A stretch of 43,109 nt of DNA from Lactobacillus sp. 0.1XD8-4 (GCF_009663775.1 NZ_RDBR01000013.1:1-43109), one strand, 5' to 3'; positions 35,047 to 42,324 are shown, numbered from the stretch's first letter. Notes: generated by a model from the letters alone, not told the origin. Translations and numbers: made by a program.

Positions 35047-35910
35047 TTAATTTTCAAGATAATTTAATGGCTTATCAACATTAACCTTTGTTCCTTGATA
35101 CTTTTTAGCGATCCATTGTTGAATTTGCTTATTATGGTAAAGCTTGACTAACTTCTTATATTCTTTATTATCACGGTTCTTCTTAGCAGTTGCTAAAACA
35201 TTAATGTTATCCTTCGTGCTTTGATCAACCTTTTCATGATAAATAGAATCTTTCAACACATTTAAATGACCAGTTAAAGCAATCGTATTACCGATTAATA
35301 CTAAATCAGTTGACTTTAATACCCGTGGTCCGGTGGTATCATCAATTTCTTTAAATTGAAGGTTCTTTGGATTAGCCGCAATCTCATTGGTTCCACTTGT
35401 TGCCCCAAAGCCCGGCTTCAATTTTATCAATCCTGCACTTTGTAAGAGCAAAAGGCCACGAGCCGTGTTTGCTGGGTTATTAGCGATCGCAACTGTGGCA
35501 CCATCTGGAATATCTTTAACACTCTTATACTTATCTGAATATAAGCCCATTGGTTCTAAATAGGTAGTTCCAATCGCCGCTAATTGTGCTTTCTTATTTT
35601 CCTTATTATAGGCTTGGAGATATGACCATGATTGGAAAGCATTTACGTCAATTTCACCACTAGCAGTCGCCCGGTTTAAGGCTACGGGATCAGTAAAGCT
35701 CTTGACCTTAATCTTCAAACCTTCACTTTTGGCCTGCTTACTGTTTGCAATGTGTTGCCAAACTTGGACATCTGGGCCAATCGTTCCAACAGTAATCTCA
35801 TCGTTGCGAGTAAACCCACCATTAGCGCCCACACTAAGTCCAGCCGCAACTAAAATCACTACTACAATACCAACAATCCACCAACCGGTATGCTTTTTCT
35901 TTCTCATCAT
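35047..35910 (-). CDS. MetQ/NlpA family substrate-binding protein, membrane-anchored
   Basis: A 287-residue periplasmic-type binding protein of the NlpA (MetQ) family. Visible family blocks are VGTIGPDVQVWQHIA, then G-E-I-D-V-N-A-F-Q-S-W-S-Y-L, then GATVAIANNPANTARGLLLL, and D-L-V-L-I-G-N-T. MetQ delivers methionine to the MetNP ABC transporter. The start is placed at ATG 35910 (M-M-R-K-K-K), with AAAGGGG upstream; an earlier in-frame start would add 16 residues. Most MetQ proteins carry a lipobox cysteine. Here there is none, and a transmembrane helix (WWIVGIVVVILVAAGLSV) anchors it instead. No ATPase or permease gene is nearby. It lies 115 bases after luxS without an obvious terminator, so it is probably under the same methionine T-box, which supports methionine as substrate. 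Confidence 0.85.
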   Translation of the reverse strand: MMRKKKHTGWWIVGIVVVILVAAGLSVGANGGFTRNDEITVGTIGPDVQVWQHIANSKQAKSEGLKIKVKSFTDPVALNRATASGEIDVNAFQSWSYLQAYNKENKKAQLAAIGTTYLEPMGLYSDKYKSVKDIPDGATVAIANNPANTARGLLLLQSAGLIKLKPGFGATSGTNEIAANPKNLQFKEIDDTTGPRVLKSTDLVLIGNTIALTGHLNVLKDSIYHEKVDQSTKDNINVLATAKKNRDNKEYKKLVKLYHNKQIQQWIAKKYQGTKVNVDKPLNYLEN

Positions 35911-36025
35911 AACTACCCCTTTACTTTTGTTTTCGCTATTCGTCATAACTAATCGCAATAACCAACGGGATCCGACATGTCGTTATTCTCGAGAAATCCT
36001 TAGTCAGCGTTTACCAAAATTATTA

Positions 36026-36502
36026 TTAGTCAACCACGTGGCGTTCAAATGGTTTATCTGAAATGCCTTCATCAAGAATCTTCTTTGACCATTCCTTAGC
36101 AGAGAATAATGAGTGATCACGGTAGTTACCACAAGATTCAATCGTTGTTCCCTGAACATCTTCCCACTTAGTCTTGTAGGCAATTTCTTCAAGTGAAGAC
36201 TTCAAGGCCTTGGCAACTTCAGTAGTTGAGTGTTCACCCCACGTAATTAAGTGGAAACCAGTCCGGCAGCCAAATGGGGAACAATCAATCACGCCATCCA
36301 AACGGTCACGAAGTAAGCCAGCAAGCAAATGTTCAATTGTATGCAAACCAGCAGTTGGAATTGCATTTTCATTTGGTTGGACTAACCGTAAATCATAGTT
36401 GCTAATCTTATCTCCCTTTGCCCCTTCTTCAACAGTAATTAAACGAACGTAAGGTGCCTTAACCTTTGTGTGATCTAGTGTAAAACTTTCAACTTTAGCC
36501 AT
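36026..36502 (-). CDS. luxS: S-ribosylhomocysteine lyase (AI-2 synthesis)
   Basis: Full-length LuxS (158 residues). It cleaves S-ribosylhomocysteine to homocysteine and DPD, the AI-2 precursor, in the activated methyl cycle. The metal site is H54-T-I-E57-H58 plus C124 (S-C-G-N-Y-R-D-H-S). The catalytic cysteine is C79 in S-P-F-G-C-R-T-G, equivalent to C84 of other LuxS proteins. The ATG has AAAGGAGAG about 10 bases upstream. It is preceded by a T-box leader and followed by a methionine-type binding protein, so its control appears tied to methionine supply rather than cell density. Confidence 0.98.
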   Translation of the reverse strand: MAKVESFTLDHTKVKAPYVRLITVEEGAKGDKISNYDLRLVQPNENAIPTAGLHTIEHLLAGLLRDRLDGVIDCSPFGCRTGFHLITWGEHSTTEVAKALKSSLEEIAYKTKWEDVQGTTIESCGNYRDHSLFSAKEWSKKILDEGISDKPFERHVVD

Positions 36503-36547
36503 AATAAATCTCTCCTTTTCTGCCTGATGAGAATGAATCTTGGAACT

Positions 36548-36587
36548 AAAAAATCCCTAGGAACGGCAATCTAACCAATTCCTAGGG
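36548..36587 (-). terminator. T-box regulatory terminator
   Basis: Stem CCCTAGGAA / TTCCTAGGG followed by T6 on the minus strand. Its 5' half overlaps the CGTCCCT used by the antiterminator, as required for switching. Confidence 0.92.
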
Positions 36588-36841
36588 ACGTTTAATACTA
36601 ATTAACGTGATACCACCCTAATTCGACCTTACCTCACAGTAAGCTCCGCATGAAGTACTCGCTTGAATACTCCAGCACGATAACGGGTGCTAAGCGCTTG
36701 CTGCTAACACGTATGCTCACAGCATCAGTCTGCTCCAAGACCATCTTCATTATTCATTACCATACTAGTTCTCATCTTTCCTAGCTCTCTGTAATGGCAT
36801 TAAATGATTACTCATCTTTTCTAAGCATTTTCTAATTTAAT
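36548..36841 (-). promoter_or_regulatory. T-box riboswitch, methionine-type, upstream of luxS
   Basis: On the minus strand a complete T-box leader is visible. Stem I has the AGAGAGC motif near 36781-36790 and the specifier region GAAG-ATG-G at 36741-36748. The T-box sequence AGGGTGGTATCACG is at 36606-36619. The antiterminator forms by AGGG/CCCT and ACG/CGT around the bulge TGGTATC, and a competing terminator follows. The specifier reads AUG (Met, 36742-36744). The alternative UGG (Trp) is disfavoured because the bulge TGGT pairs with a tRNA ending in ACCA, as for tRNA-Met, while bacterial tRNA-Trp usually has G at that position. Uncharged tRNA-Met would switch on luxS and probably the downstream binding protein. 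Confidence 0.9.
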
Positions 36842-36848
36842 TGTAATT

Positions 36849-36877
36849 ATAATATCCTTATCCTTACTAATTGTCAA
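36849..36877 (-). promoter_or_regulatory. promoter of the T-box-luxS unit
   Basis: TTGACA - 17 bases - TATTAT on the minus strand, a near-consensus promoter, with the start near 36841. The -35 lies 15 bases after the stop codon of the upstream metalloprotease gene, and no terminator separates them. Confidence 0.85.
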
Positions 36878-36891
36878 CACCTATTTCAAAA

Positions 36892-37578
36892 TTATTCATG
36901 ATATAACATTCTTAACGTTTTAGCATCATTTTTAGTTATTCCGTTTTTGATATTTCGTGGGATCATCACACTATGCTCATATTCTGGAGCGTGAGCCAAT
37001 CCAAGGGCATGTCCCAGTTCATGTTGGGCAACCTCACTTCGAAATTCTTTATTAGTATAATCTAACTGATTAGGGTCCAAAGTTGAAGTTGCCTTATGCA
37101 AGGTATTCGTAGTGGGGTCATATTCCGTCCGAGTTGAGCCGAGTTCAGATGTTGTATAGCCAACACCATTGTTTCCCGTATTATTTCGTGCTAGGTCACC
37201 ATCAGCCGCAATAATATTGGCCTTATCTTCGTTCTTAGTCCAGCGGATATGAACTGCTTTCGTCTTATTCCACTTTTTGACTGCATCACGAAAAGCCCAT
37301 TTTAATTTTAGATCAGCCGTTTCCATATAAATAGTAATATTCTTTTTCTTCCACTTAAAACATTCAAGCGGTGTCGGTGTGTTTTCTGGAATTCTTAGCC
37401 GGTCTGCATTTGGTCGTTGGCCGCCATTAGAAAACTGAAAATCATTACTATCAGAAGAATCCTGGCTAAAAAATGATGACTGGAAGGGTTGGGAAGGCGC
37501 ATCTGCATCAGCTAGGACATGATAATCGCCAATTCCGATCATGCCAGCGACTAAGAGTGCTACTAAAAATCGGCGCAT
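36892..37578 (-). CDS. exported matrixin-like zinc metalloprotease
   Basis: A 228-residue protein with a signal peptide (MRRFLVALLVAGMIGIG, then V-L-A-D near residue 24), a disordered spacer to about 75, and a small metalloprotease domain. The zinc site H186-E-L-G-H190-A-L-G-L-A-H196 matches H-E-x-x-H-x-x-G-x-x-H, and a Met-turn follows (S-V-M205-I). These are the marks of M10A matrixin-like peptidases. No pro-domain with a cysteine switch is evident: the single cysteine (residue 73, ECFKW) could in principle play that role but is not in the PRCGVPD motif. It is co-directional with the YczE-like gene 23 bases upstream and likely co-transcribed. It probably acts outside the cell; the substrate is unknown. 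Confidence 0.88.
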   Translation of the reverse strand: MRRFLVALLVAGMIGIGDYHVLADADAPSQPFQSSFFSQDSSDSNDFQFSNGGQRPNADRLRIPENTPTPLECFKWKKKNITIYMETADLKLKWAFRDAVKKWNKTKAVHIRWTKNEDKANIIAADGDLARNNTGNNGVGYTTSELGSTRTEYDPTTNTLHKATSTLDPNQLDYTNKEFRSEVAQHELGHALGLAHAPEYEHSVMIPRNIKNGITKNDAKTLRMLYHE

Positions 37579-37601
37579 TTAATCATCCCCATTCCATAAA
37601 G

Positions 37602-38216
37602 TTAGAAATGACAACACGGTTCGAGGCGTTCCTGCCAGAAACTGACAATCCAGTTCTGAGAGAAAAAGCCGATCACCGTTCCAATATTAAAAGCAAAGAT
37701 TGCATGATTTTTAAGAGAACATAATAAGATAATGATAACGGGCAAGACAATGTTAAAGTATTTCATGAATTTAAGACTGGCACGGCGTTTTAGGTAGACT
37801 GTCAATTTATCATGCGGGTGAAAACAACAATCACACTGCTGGTAAAGAGCATACCCGGCAAAAGCAATTACTAAGCCGAGCAGGTCAAACCCGAAGCACA
37901 GGAAAATGTTCATCGTATCAATTCCCCAAAATCGCCATAAGTTCGCAAAGAGTTGCATTAAAATACTGTACGGAACTAAAAACGTTAACTCCCAGCCAAA
38001 TTCTTTAGGAACAAATTCGCCAACCAAAAGAATATTAAGGCCAATGACAAATAATCCTTCTATAAAAATCGTCTCTGTCATGTTCCAGCCCATCATATGC
38101 ATAATATTAACGATCGAGGCTGGCCAGGGCATACTCCCTAAGTTTGTTACAATCGTCATTGAATGACCAATTGAGTTTAAGACAATCGCCAGTGCTAAAA
38201 ATACATACCGACGCAT
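37602..38216 (-). CDS. YczE/YitT-like integral membrane protein
   Basis: A 204-residue protein with about 5-6 membrane segments. The N-terminal block (L-N-S-I-G-H-S-M-T-I-V-T-N-L-G-S-M-P-W) resembles the YczE/YyaS group, whose conserved 'G-x-x-P-W' follows the first helix. Later helices alternate with short loops, and a cysteine/histidine cluster Q-Q-C-D-C-C-F-H-P-H lies in a loop. The function of the family is not known. The start is taken at ATG 38216; an ATG three codons upstream is also possible. The GGGATGAT sequence before it resembles that before the metalloprotease start, suggesting the same ribosome-site arrangement in both genes. Likely an operon with the metalloprotease. Confidence 0.75.
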   Translation of the reverse strand: MRRYVFLALAIVLNSIGHSMTIVTNLGSMPWPASIVNIMHMMGWNMTETIFIEGLFVIGLNILLVGEFVPKEFGWELTFLVPYSILMQLFANLWRFWGIDTMNIFLCFGFDLLGLVIAFAGYALYQQCDCCFHPHDKLTVYLKRRASLKFMKYFNIVLPVIIILLCSLKNHAIFAFNIGTVIGFFSQNWIVSFWQERLEPCCHF

Positions 38217-38253
38217 TTTTATCATCCCGTTTACGCTTATTCTCTATCACAGT

Positions 38254-38262
38254 ATTTTAGCA
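38254..38262 (-). promoter_or_regulatory. extended -10 promoter of the YczE-metalloprotease operon
   Basis: TGCTAAAAT on the minus strand, an extended -10 element with no strong -35. The start would fall near 38247. Confidence 0.45.
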
Positions 38263-38322
38263 CGCTTATTGATTTTATGCGTTTATCTTGTCCTTAATTT
38301 TTGTAAGTATGCAAAAGAGAGT

Positions 38323-38450
38323 GGAAAATAACCTCCTCGACAAGGCGGTTGGCTAAGCTAGGACGATGATTAGCACGGCAAGGGCTGATTATCGTTCGTA
38401 CTTAGACTCGAGCCTTGTGGCGACGCGAAGCTAGTTTCACGTTATCTTTC
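38323..38450. other. nested inverted-repeat element, possible structured RNA or dispersed repeat
   Basis: Four nested pairings fill this gap: GAAAATAAC with GTTATCTTTC (outer), ACAAGGC (38340-38346) with GCCTTGT (38412-38418), CTAAG (38353-38357) with CTTAG (38401-38405), and ACGATGATTAGC (38363-38374) with GCTGATTATCGT (38384-38395). No open reading frame fits. It lies between the YczE operon promoter and the alcohol dehydrogenase terminator. Confidence 0.5.
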
Positions 38451-38472
38451 TATTGTTCATAAAAGTAGTTGA

Positions 38473-38504
38473 GGCTGAGAGAAAACTTTTGTTTTCTCCC
38501 AGCC
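38473..38504 (-). terminator. terminator after the alcohol dehydrogenase gene
   Basis: Stem GGCTGGGAGAAAAC / GTTTTCTCTCAGCC with a four-base loop, downstream of the stop codon on the minus strand. The following T-run is interrupted. Confidence 0.8.
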
Positions 38505-38531
38505 CCCTATTGTTTCAATCAGTTTTAAATA

Positions 38532-39587
38532 CTAGTCGCGTTCAAAGCCATCCATAATAATGTAAGACTTGATTGCTTCACGCTTATCCATTGCTTCATA
38601 AGCTTCTTGAATTTGGTCAAGGTCAAAGCTCTTAGTAAAGACCTTACCAGGGTTAATGTCACCATCAAGAACAGCCTTCAACAATACGTCCTTGTCGTAA
38701 GTAGTTACTGATGCTGGACCACCGCCGACAATAGTGTTGTTGTAGAATGGCACCGTCATGTCCATCTTTGGCGTATGAGGTAAACCAACCCGACCAACGA
38801 TGGCGCCAGGACGACCAACCTTCATGGCAGTATCAGTTGATTGTCCAGTACCAACACATTCAAGGACAGCATCAGCACCGGCACCATTCGTGAGTTCCAT
38901 GATCTTTTGAACTGCGTCGTCACCACGTTCAGCAACATTGTCAGTAGCACCAAATTCCTTAGCAAGAGCTTGACGGTCAGCGTGACGACTAGTAGAAATA
39001 ATCTTCTTAGCGCCCCGCATCTTAGCAGCAATAATGGCGCAAAGACCAACCGCACCGTCGCCCATTACAACAACTGTATTGCCAGCACTAACATTAGCAA
39101 CTCGAGCAGCATGGTAACCAGTGGCCATTACATCAGCAAGGGTTAAGAGGGACTTAAGCATTCCTTCACTGTAGTCACTTGGCTTGCCCGGAACTTTAAC
39201 AAGCGCCCATTGACCGTGTTGGAACCGAACGTATTGAGCTTGCACACCAGAGCTAAAGTTATCGTTGTGGCTTTGGCAAGAACCATCGAAGCCCTCGCGA
39301 CAAGCAGCACAGTGCCCACATCCATGAGTAAATGGAGCAATCACAAAGTCACCAGGCTTGACAGTAGTGATATCTTCACCAACTTCTTCAACAATTCCAA
39401 TTGCTTCATGACCAGAGTTTTCAGAATCTTTTTCAACCGGATTAATTCCTCGGAAGTTCCATAGGTCAGAACCACAAACACAGGTCCGCACTACCTTAAT
39501 AATTACGTCATCAGGCTTTTTAATTGTTGGACGGTCAACATCAACAATCTTCATTTGATCTGCTTTTTCAAAAATTGCTTTTTTCAT
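38532..39587 (-). CDS. zinc-dependent medium-chain alcohol dehydrogenase
   Basis: A 351-residue MDR-family dehydrogenase. The catalytic zinc ligands are C38 (V-C-G-S-D) and H60-E61 (S-G-H-E). The structural zinc site is C90-G-H-C93-A-A-C96-x7-C104. The Rossmann NAD(P)-binding loop is V-V-M-G-D-G-A-V-G-L near residue 175. It oxidises or reduces an alcohol/aldehyde pair; the substrate cannot be read from sequence, although formaldehyde- or threonine-type dehydrogenases of this size are close relatives. The start has AAAGGAGG 8 bases upstream. It is a single-gene unit with its own terminator. A candidate promoter TTGAAT - 18 - TAGACT lies just upstream. Confidence 0.93.
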   Translation of the reverse strand: MKKAIFEKADQMKIVDVDRPTIKKPDDVIIKVVRTCVCGSDLWNFRGINPVEKDSENSGHEAIGIVEEVGEDITTVKPGDFVIAPFTHGCGHCAACREGFDGSCQSHNDNFSSGVQAQYVRFQHGQWALVKVPGKPSDYSEGMLKSLLTLADVMATGYHAARVANVSAGNTVVVMGDGAVGLCAIIAAKMRGAKKIISTSRHADRQALAKEFGATDNVAERGDDAVQKIMELTNGAGADAVLECVGTGQSTDTAMKVGRPGAIVGRVGLPHTPKMDMTVPFYNNTIVGGGPASVTTYDKDVLLKAVLDGDINPGKVFTKSFDLDQIQEAYEAMDKREAIKSYIIMDGFERD

Positions 39588-39734
39588 TGAAGTTGCCTCC
39601 TTTATTCTAAAACTAGTCTAGAACGATCTGATTTCAAAATTCAATATTTAAATTTTATCCTTTTCCATTCAGCTTTTGAATATTTATTTCTATCCATTTT
39701 TACACTATAAAATATTTTATAACGTGTTAATATA

Positions 39735-39880
39735 GAGGTGATAAATAAAGTTATTAGTACGGTTTTAGCTTTACTTATCACTTTCTTAAGGGAGTGGAGT
39801 CACGGGCTGACGATTTGAATTCATCGTTGAGCGTACAGTAATAATCTTTGCCGTTGCTTGATGACGCCATTTCTTTCAAA
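39735..39880 (+). other. structured intergenic segment, candidate noncoding RNA
   Basis: The 39588-40005 gap carries no convincing gene. Within it GTGATAAATAAAG pairs with CTTTACTTATCAC (one wobble), ACGAT pairs with ATCGT around TTGAATTC, and TGGAGTCA can pair imperfectly with TGACGCCA. An extended -10 (TGTTAATAT, 39726-39733) lies just before, and a strong hairpin with a T-rich tail follows at 39964, so a + strand RNA of about 250 bases is possible. It matches no riboswitch family that I recognise. Confidence 0.35.
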
Positions 39881-39963
39881 AAAGGATTCGTTGTTTCCTA
39901 GATAGAATATTCATTAATACACAGTTACAAAACAATCTCTATTTAGAGACAGCTTTTCCAATA

Positions 39964-40000
39964 ACAATCCCACCATGACGTCAGATGGTGGGATTGTTTC
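39964..40000. terminator. strong hairpin terminator downstream of the DUF4767 gene
   Basis: A perfect 13-bp stem ACAATCCCACCAT / ATGGTGGGATTGT with a 7-base loop. The best T-rich tail (TTCTTTTATT) is on the + strand; on the minus strand it follows the DUF4767 stop codon with a weaker tail. Confidence 0.85.
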
Positions 40001-40005
40001 TTTTA

Positions 40006-40587
40006 TTATTGATTTGCAATTCGTTCAAAATTACTTTCCAGGTCCGTATTAGTCGTTGGATGACAATCTGGATCACCATTATTGGATTGGTCAACTAATA
40101 CAACCGGTTTGCCATTATGAAAGGCAAAGAAGTACGTAATCCGGTTTGGTAATGGCGGTTCTGTCCCGTCATGATTATAGATAGCGACAACATTATATTC
40201 ATAATCACCCTTGCCTGATGGTGCCCAGCCAATCAAGCCAGACTGACCTTCTACTAATTCTTTGCTTAAACCATCGGGATATGTTATTCCTGTTGAAACC
40301 TTCAATTCATTTTGACCATCATATTGTTCATAGGATTGGTGCATTGTTGGTCCCCATTTTTGCATAAACGATGCCAACTGCTCATTCTTTTGGTTATTCC
40401 ATAATGAACTATCGTGGTGCGGCTCACTACTACTGCTTGTATTATTAGTAGTGGCAGTACTTTGACTGCTGCTAGCTTCTGAATTAGTCTTTGCAGTATT
40501 GCTACTGCTTTGCGTGCTTTGGTTTCCACAACCAGTTAAGGCAACGCCCAGGCTAGCAATCGCAAGAACTTCCATTAATTTTTTCAA
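40006..40587 (-). CDS. DUF4767 domain lipoprotein
   Basis: A 193-residue lipoprotein. The signal peptide M-K-K-L-M-E-V-L-A-I-A-S-L-G-V-A-L-T-G-C ends in a lipobox (L-T-G-C), followed by a Ser/Thr/Asn-rich linker to about residue 60. The C-terminal domain starts S-L-W-N-N-Q-K-N-E-Q-L-A-S-F-M, continues W-G-P-T-M-H-Q-S-Y-E-Q-Y, and matches the DUF4767 family, common in lactobacilli and of unknown function. The start is TTG at 40587 with GGGGAGGA 6-7 bases before it. An in-frame TTG at 40602 overlaps that ribosome site and is unlikely. It should sit on the outer face of the membrane. Single-gene unit. Confidence 0.88.
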   Translation of the reverse strand: MKKLMEVLAIASLGVALTGCGNQSTQSSSNTAKTNSEASSSQSTATTNNTSSSSEPHHDSSLWNNQKNEQLASFMQKWGPTMHQSYEQYDGQNELKVSTGITYPDGLSKELVEGQSGLIGWAPSGKGDYEYNVVAIYNHDGTEPPLPNRITYFFAFHNGKPVVLVDQSNNGDPDCHPTTNTDLESNFERIANQ

Positions 40588-40606
40588 TTTTATCCTCCCC
40601 AAACGT

Positions 40607-40648
40607 AAATAAAGACCAGAAAGAATGCTTCCCTCTTCTTTCCAGTCT
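40607..40648 (-). terminator. terminator after the 38-residue gene
   Basis: Stem AGACTGGAAAGAA / TTCTTTCTGGTCT (two wobbles) followed by TTATTT on the minus strand. It lies 5 bases after the small gene's stop and just before the DUF4767 ribosome site. Confidence 0.75.
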
Positions 40649-40653
40649 ACCTA

Positions 40654-40770
40654 TTAATCTTCAACTTTTTTAGCGTCGTTCATTGCCTTCATGATAGAAG
40701 GATTCTTTGAATGACAATCCTTGATCATTTGGATATCTTCTTCACTTAATTCAACAGTGTATTTAGCCAT
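40654..40770 (-). CDS. small acidic protein of unknown function, 38 residues
   Basis: Read directly from the DNA: M-A-K-Y-T-V-E-L-S-E-E-D-I-Q-M-I-K-D-C-H, then S-K-N-P-S-I-M-K-A-M-N-D-A-K-K-V-E-D. GAGGG lies 6 bases before the ATG, and a good terminator follows the stop. The pattern of a short strand, E-E-D-I-x-M-I-K helix and a loop resembles a small globular or helix-turn-helix-like protein, but no family is recognised. It is soluble and has one cysteine. Codon use is normal for the window. It may share regulation with the lipoprotein behind it by readthrough. Confidence 0.65.
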   Translation of the reverse strand: MAKYTVELSEEDIQMIKDCHSKNPSIMKAMNDAKKVED

Positions 40771-40862
40771 GATCTTCCCTCGCTTTACTTAAAAAATTAC
40801 ACCCTTACTATATCACATCACAGGAGCAGTGTCTGGCTTAATCAGTAAATTAAGATCATTAA

Positions 40863-40890
40863 TTGACATTCAACTGAGATTTGCTAAGAT
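40863..40890 (+). promoter_or_regulatory. promoter of the TPP riboswitch-cytX unit
   Basis: TTGACA - 16 bases - TAAGAT, with TG one base before the -10, giving an extended -10 promoter. The start would be near 40897, just before the aptamer. Confidence 0.75.
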
Positions 40891-40908
40891 TAACATTGAA
40901 TTGCATAA

Positions 40909-40995
40909 ACGGGGAGCTTGCAGACAGGCTGAGAGGGGACTATGCGTCTCGACCCAATGAACCTGATTTGGATAATGCCAACGTAGGAAGGATTA
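40909..40995 (+). promoter_or_regulatory. TPP riboswitch (THI box)
   Basis: All the conserved parts of the thiamine pyrophosphate aptamer are present in order: ACGGGGAGC, GGCTGAGAGG, GACCC, GAACCTGAT, GGATAATGCCAACGTAGGAAG. It is followed by a terminator and then the transporter gene, so high TPP should stop transcription of the transporter. Confidence 0.97.
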
Positions 40996-41003
40996 ATAAA
41001 GAA

Positions 41004-41037
41004 CGACCAGGATCAAAGTGATTACTGGTCGCTTTTT
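41004..41037 (+). terminator. expression-platform terminator of the TPP riboswitch
   Basis: Stem CGACCAG-GATCA / TGATT-A-CTGGTCG with a 3-base loop and one bulged A, followed by CTTTTT. It ends 46 bases before the cytX start codon. Confidence 0.9.
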
Positions 41038-41082
41038 ACTTTGCACTATCTTAATCAAATTAAACATAAGGATGGTGGAATT

Positions 41083-42213
41083 ATGCAACGACAGACAACA
41101 ATTACCGAAAACAGCATGATTTGGTGTGGCACCGGAATTTCAATTGCCGAAATCCTAACCGGAACTTACTTGGCTCTCCTTGGTTTTACAAAAAGGATCG
41201 CCATAATTATCATTGGTCACCTTATCGGCTGTTTCTTGCTCTTTTTAGCTGGAATTATCGGCGGTCAGCAACGTCTTAGTTCAATGAACGCCGCAAAAAT
41301 TAGTTTTGGCCAAAATGGCAGTAAGTTTTTTGCCCTATTGAATGTTCTCCAATTGATCGGTTGGACCGGCATCATGATTTATGATGGTGCATTAGCAGCC
41401 AATGGGGTCTGGCACCTTAATCAGGCATTATGGGTCATTTTAATCGGCGCCCTGATTATTGGCTGGCTGCTCGTCGGGGTTCGGCACCTTTATTACCTTA
41501 ACCTTGCGACCATCTCAACATTATTAATTCTAAGCGGTCTCCTATACGCCGCCATTTTTACCCACCATTCTACCAGTTCACCAACTGGTACATTGTCATG
41601 GGCTCAGGGGATGGAGCTAGTTATCGCCATGCCATTATCGTGGTTGCCACTTATTAGTGATTACACCAGTGTTGCTCAACGACCTGTGCCAACTAGCGGG
41701 GTTAGTGCAGTTGTCTATGGCCTGACTAGTTGTTGGATGGTCTTCATCGGTTTAGGAGCTGCTATCCTTACTCATGACATTAACATCGCCACGATTATTT
41801 TACGGGCCGGATTGGGAATTGCCGGTTTATTTATCATTATTTTTTCCACAATCACAACGACATTTATGGACGCTTATTCTGCTGGTGTTTCTTCAAAAAC
41901 GATTTTCAATAAATGGTCGGGAACAATGGCCGCAATTGGTGCAACTATTCTAGGAACAATTAGTGCATTAATTTTCCCCATGGATAACTTCAGTAATTTT
42001 CTTTACCTTATTGGTTCGGTTTTTGCACCAATGATTGCGATTCAAATTACAGATTACTTCATTTTGAAAGTAGATTATCGTCAACAAAATTGCCAATGGA
42101 CTAACCTAATTCTCTGGTTGATTGGTTTTATCATTTACCGAATTCTGCTAAATTATTCATTTCCGCTCGGCAGTACCGTTACTACCATCATTGTCATCAT
42201 CGCAATGACATGA
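41083..42213 (+). CDS. cytX: CytX-type NCS1 transporter, predicted hydroxymethylpyrimidine uptake
   Basis: A 376-residue membrane protein with about 11-12 hydrophobic segments. NCS1-family marks are visible: an N-terminal S-M-I-W-C-G-T-G-I-S-I-A-E-I segment, G-G-Q-Q-R-L-S-S-M-N followed by a helix, and L-S-W-L-P-L-I-S-D-Y-T, the typical NCS1 motif. CytX proteins next to a TPP riboswitch are predicted to import the thiamine pyrimidine precursor HMP. Start is ATG 41083 with AAGGATGGTGG upstream; an earlier TTG at 41041 sits in the riboswitch terminator and is unlikely. No other thiamine gene is in the window, so salvage enzymes must lie elsewhere. Confidence 0.92.
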   Translation: MQRQTTITENSMIWCGTGISIAEILTGTYLALLGFTKRIAIIIIGHLIGCFLLFLAGIIGGQQRLSSMNAAKISFGQNGSKFFALLNVLQLIGWTGIMIYDGALAANGVWHLNQALWVILIGALIIGWLLVGVRHLYYLNLATISTLLILSGLLYAAIFTHHSTSSPTGTLSWAQGMELVIAMPLSWLPLISDYTSVAQRPVPTSGVSAVVYGLTSCWMVFIGLGAAILTHDINIATIILRAGLGIAGLFIIIFSTITTTFMDAYSAGVSSKTIFNKWSGTMAAIGATILGTISALIFPMDNFSNFLYLIGSVFAPMIAIQITDYFILKVDYRQQNCQWTNLILWLIGFIIYRILLNYSFPLGSTVTTIIVIIAMT

Positions 42214-42292
42214 GGCACCTGTCGCGTTATGAAATTAGTTAAAGCAAAATAGTTAAGCTAAATAATTACAGGAAAAGAATATTAAGTTCATT

Positions 42293-42318
42293 TGTCCTAA
42301 TAACCGTTTAGGGCAGGT
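42293..42318 (+). terminator. terminator after cytX
   Basis: Stem TGTCCTAA / TTAGGGCA with a 7-base loop, followed by GG-TAGATTTTTATTTT. The stem is short, but the position 80 bases after the cytX stop fits. Confidence 0.6.
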
Positions 42319-42324
42319 AGATTT

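Noticed and set aside
36741-36743. Reading the T-box specifier as UGG (tryptophan).
   Set aside because: The TGGT bulge predicts a discriminator A, unlike the usual G of bacterial tRNA-Trp; the AUG reading also has the expected purine after it and fits luxS and the MetQ-like gene.
39779-39871. A 30-codon minus-strand frame (M-A-S-S-S-N-G-K-D-Y-Y-C) in the gap before adh.
   Set aside because: No convincing ribosome site, and the segment is better explained by RNA pairing.
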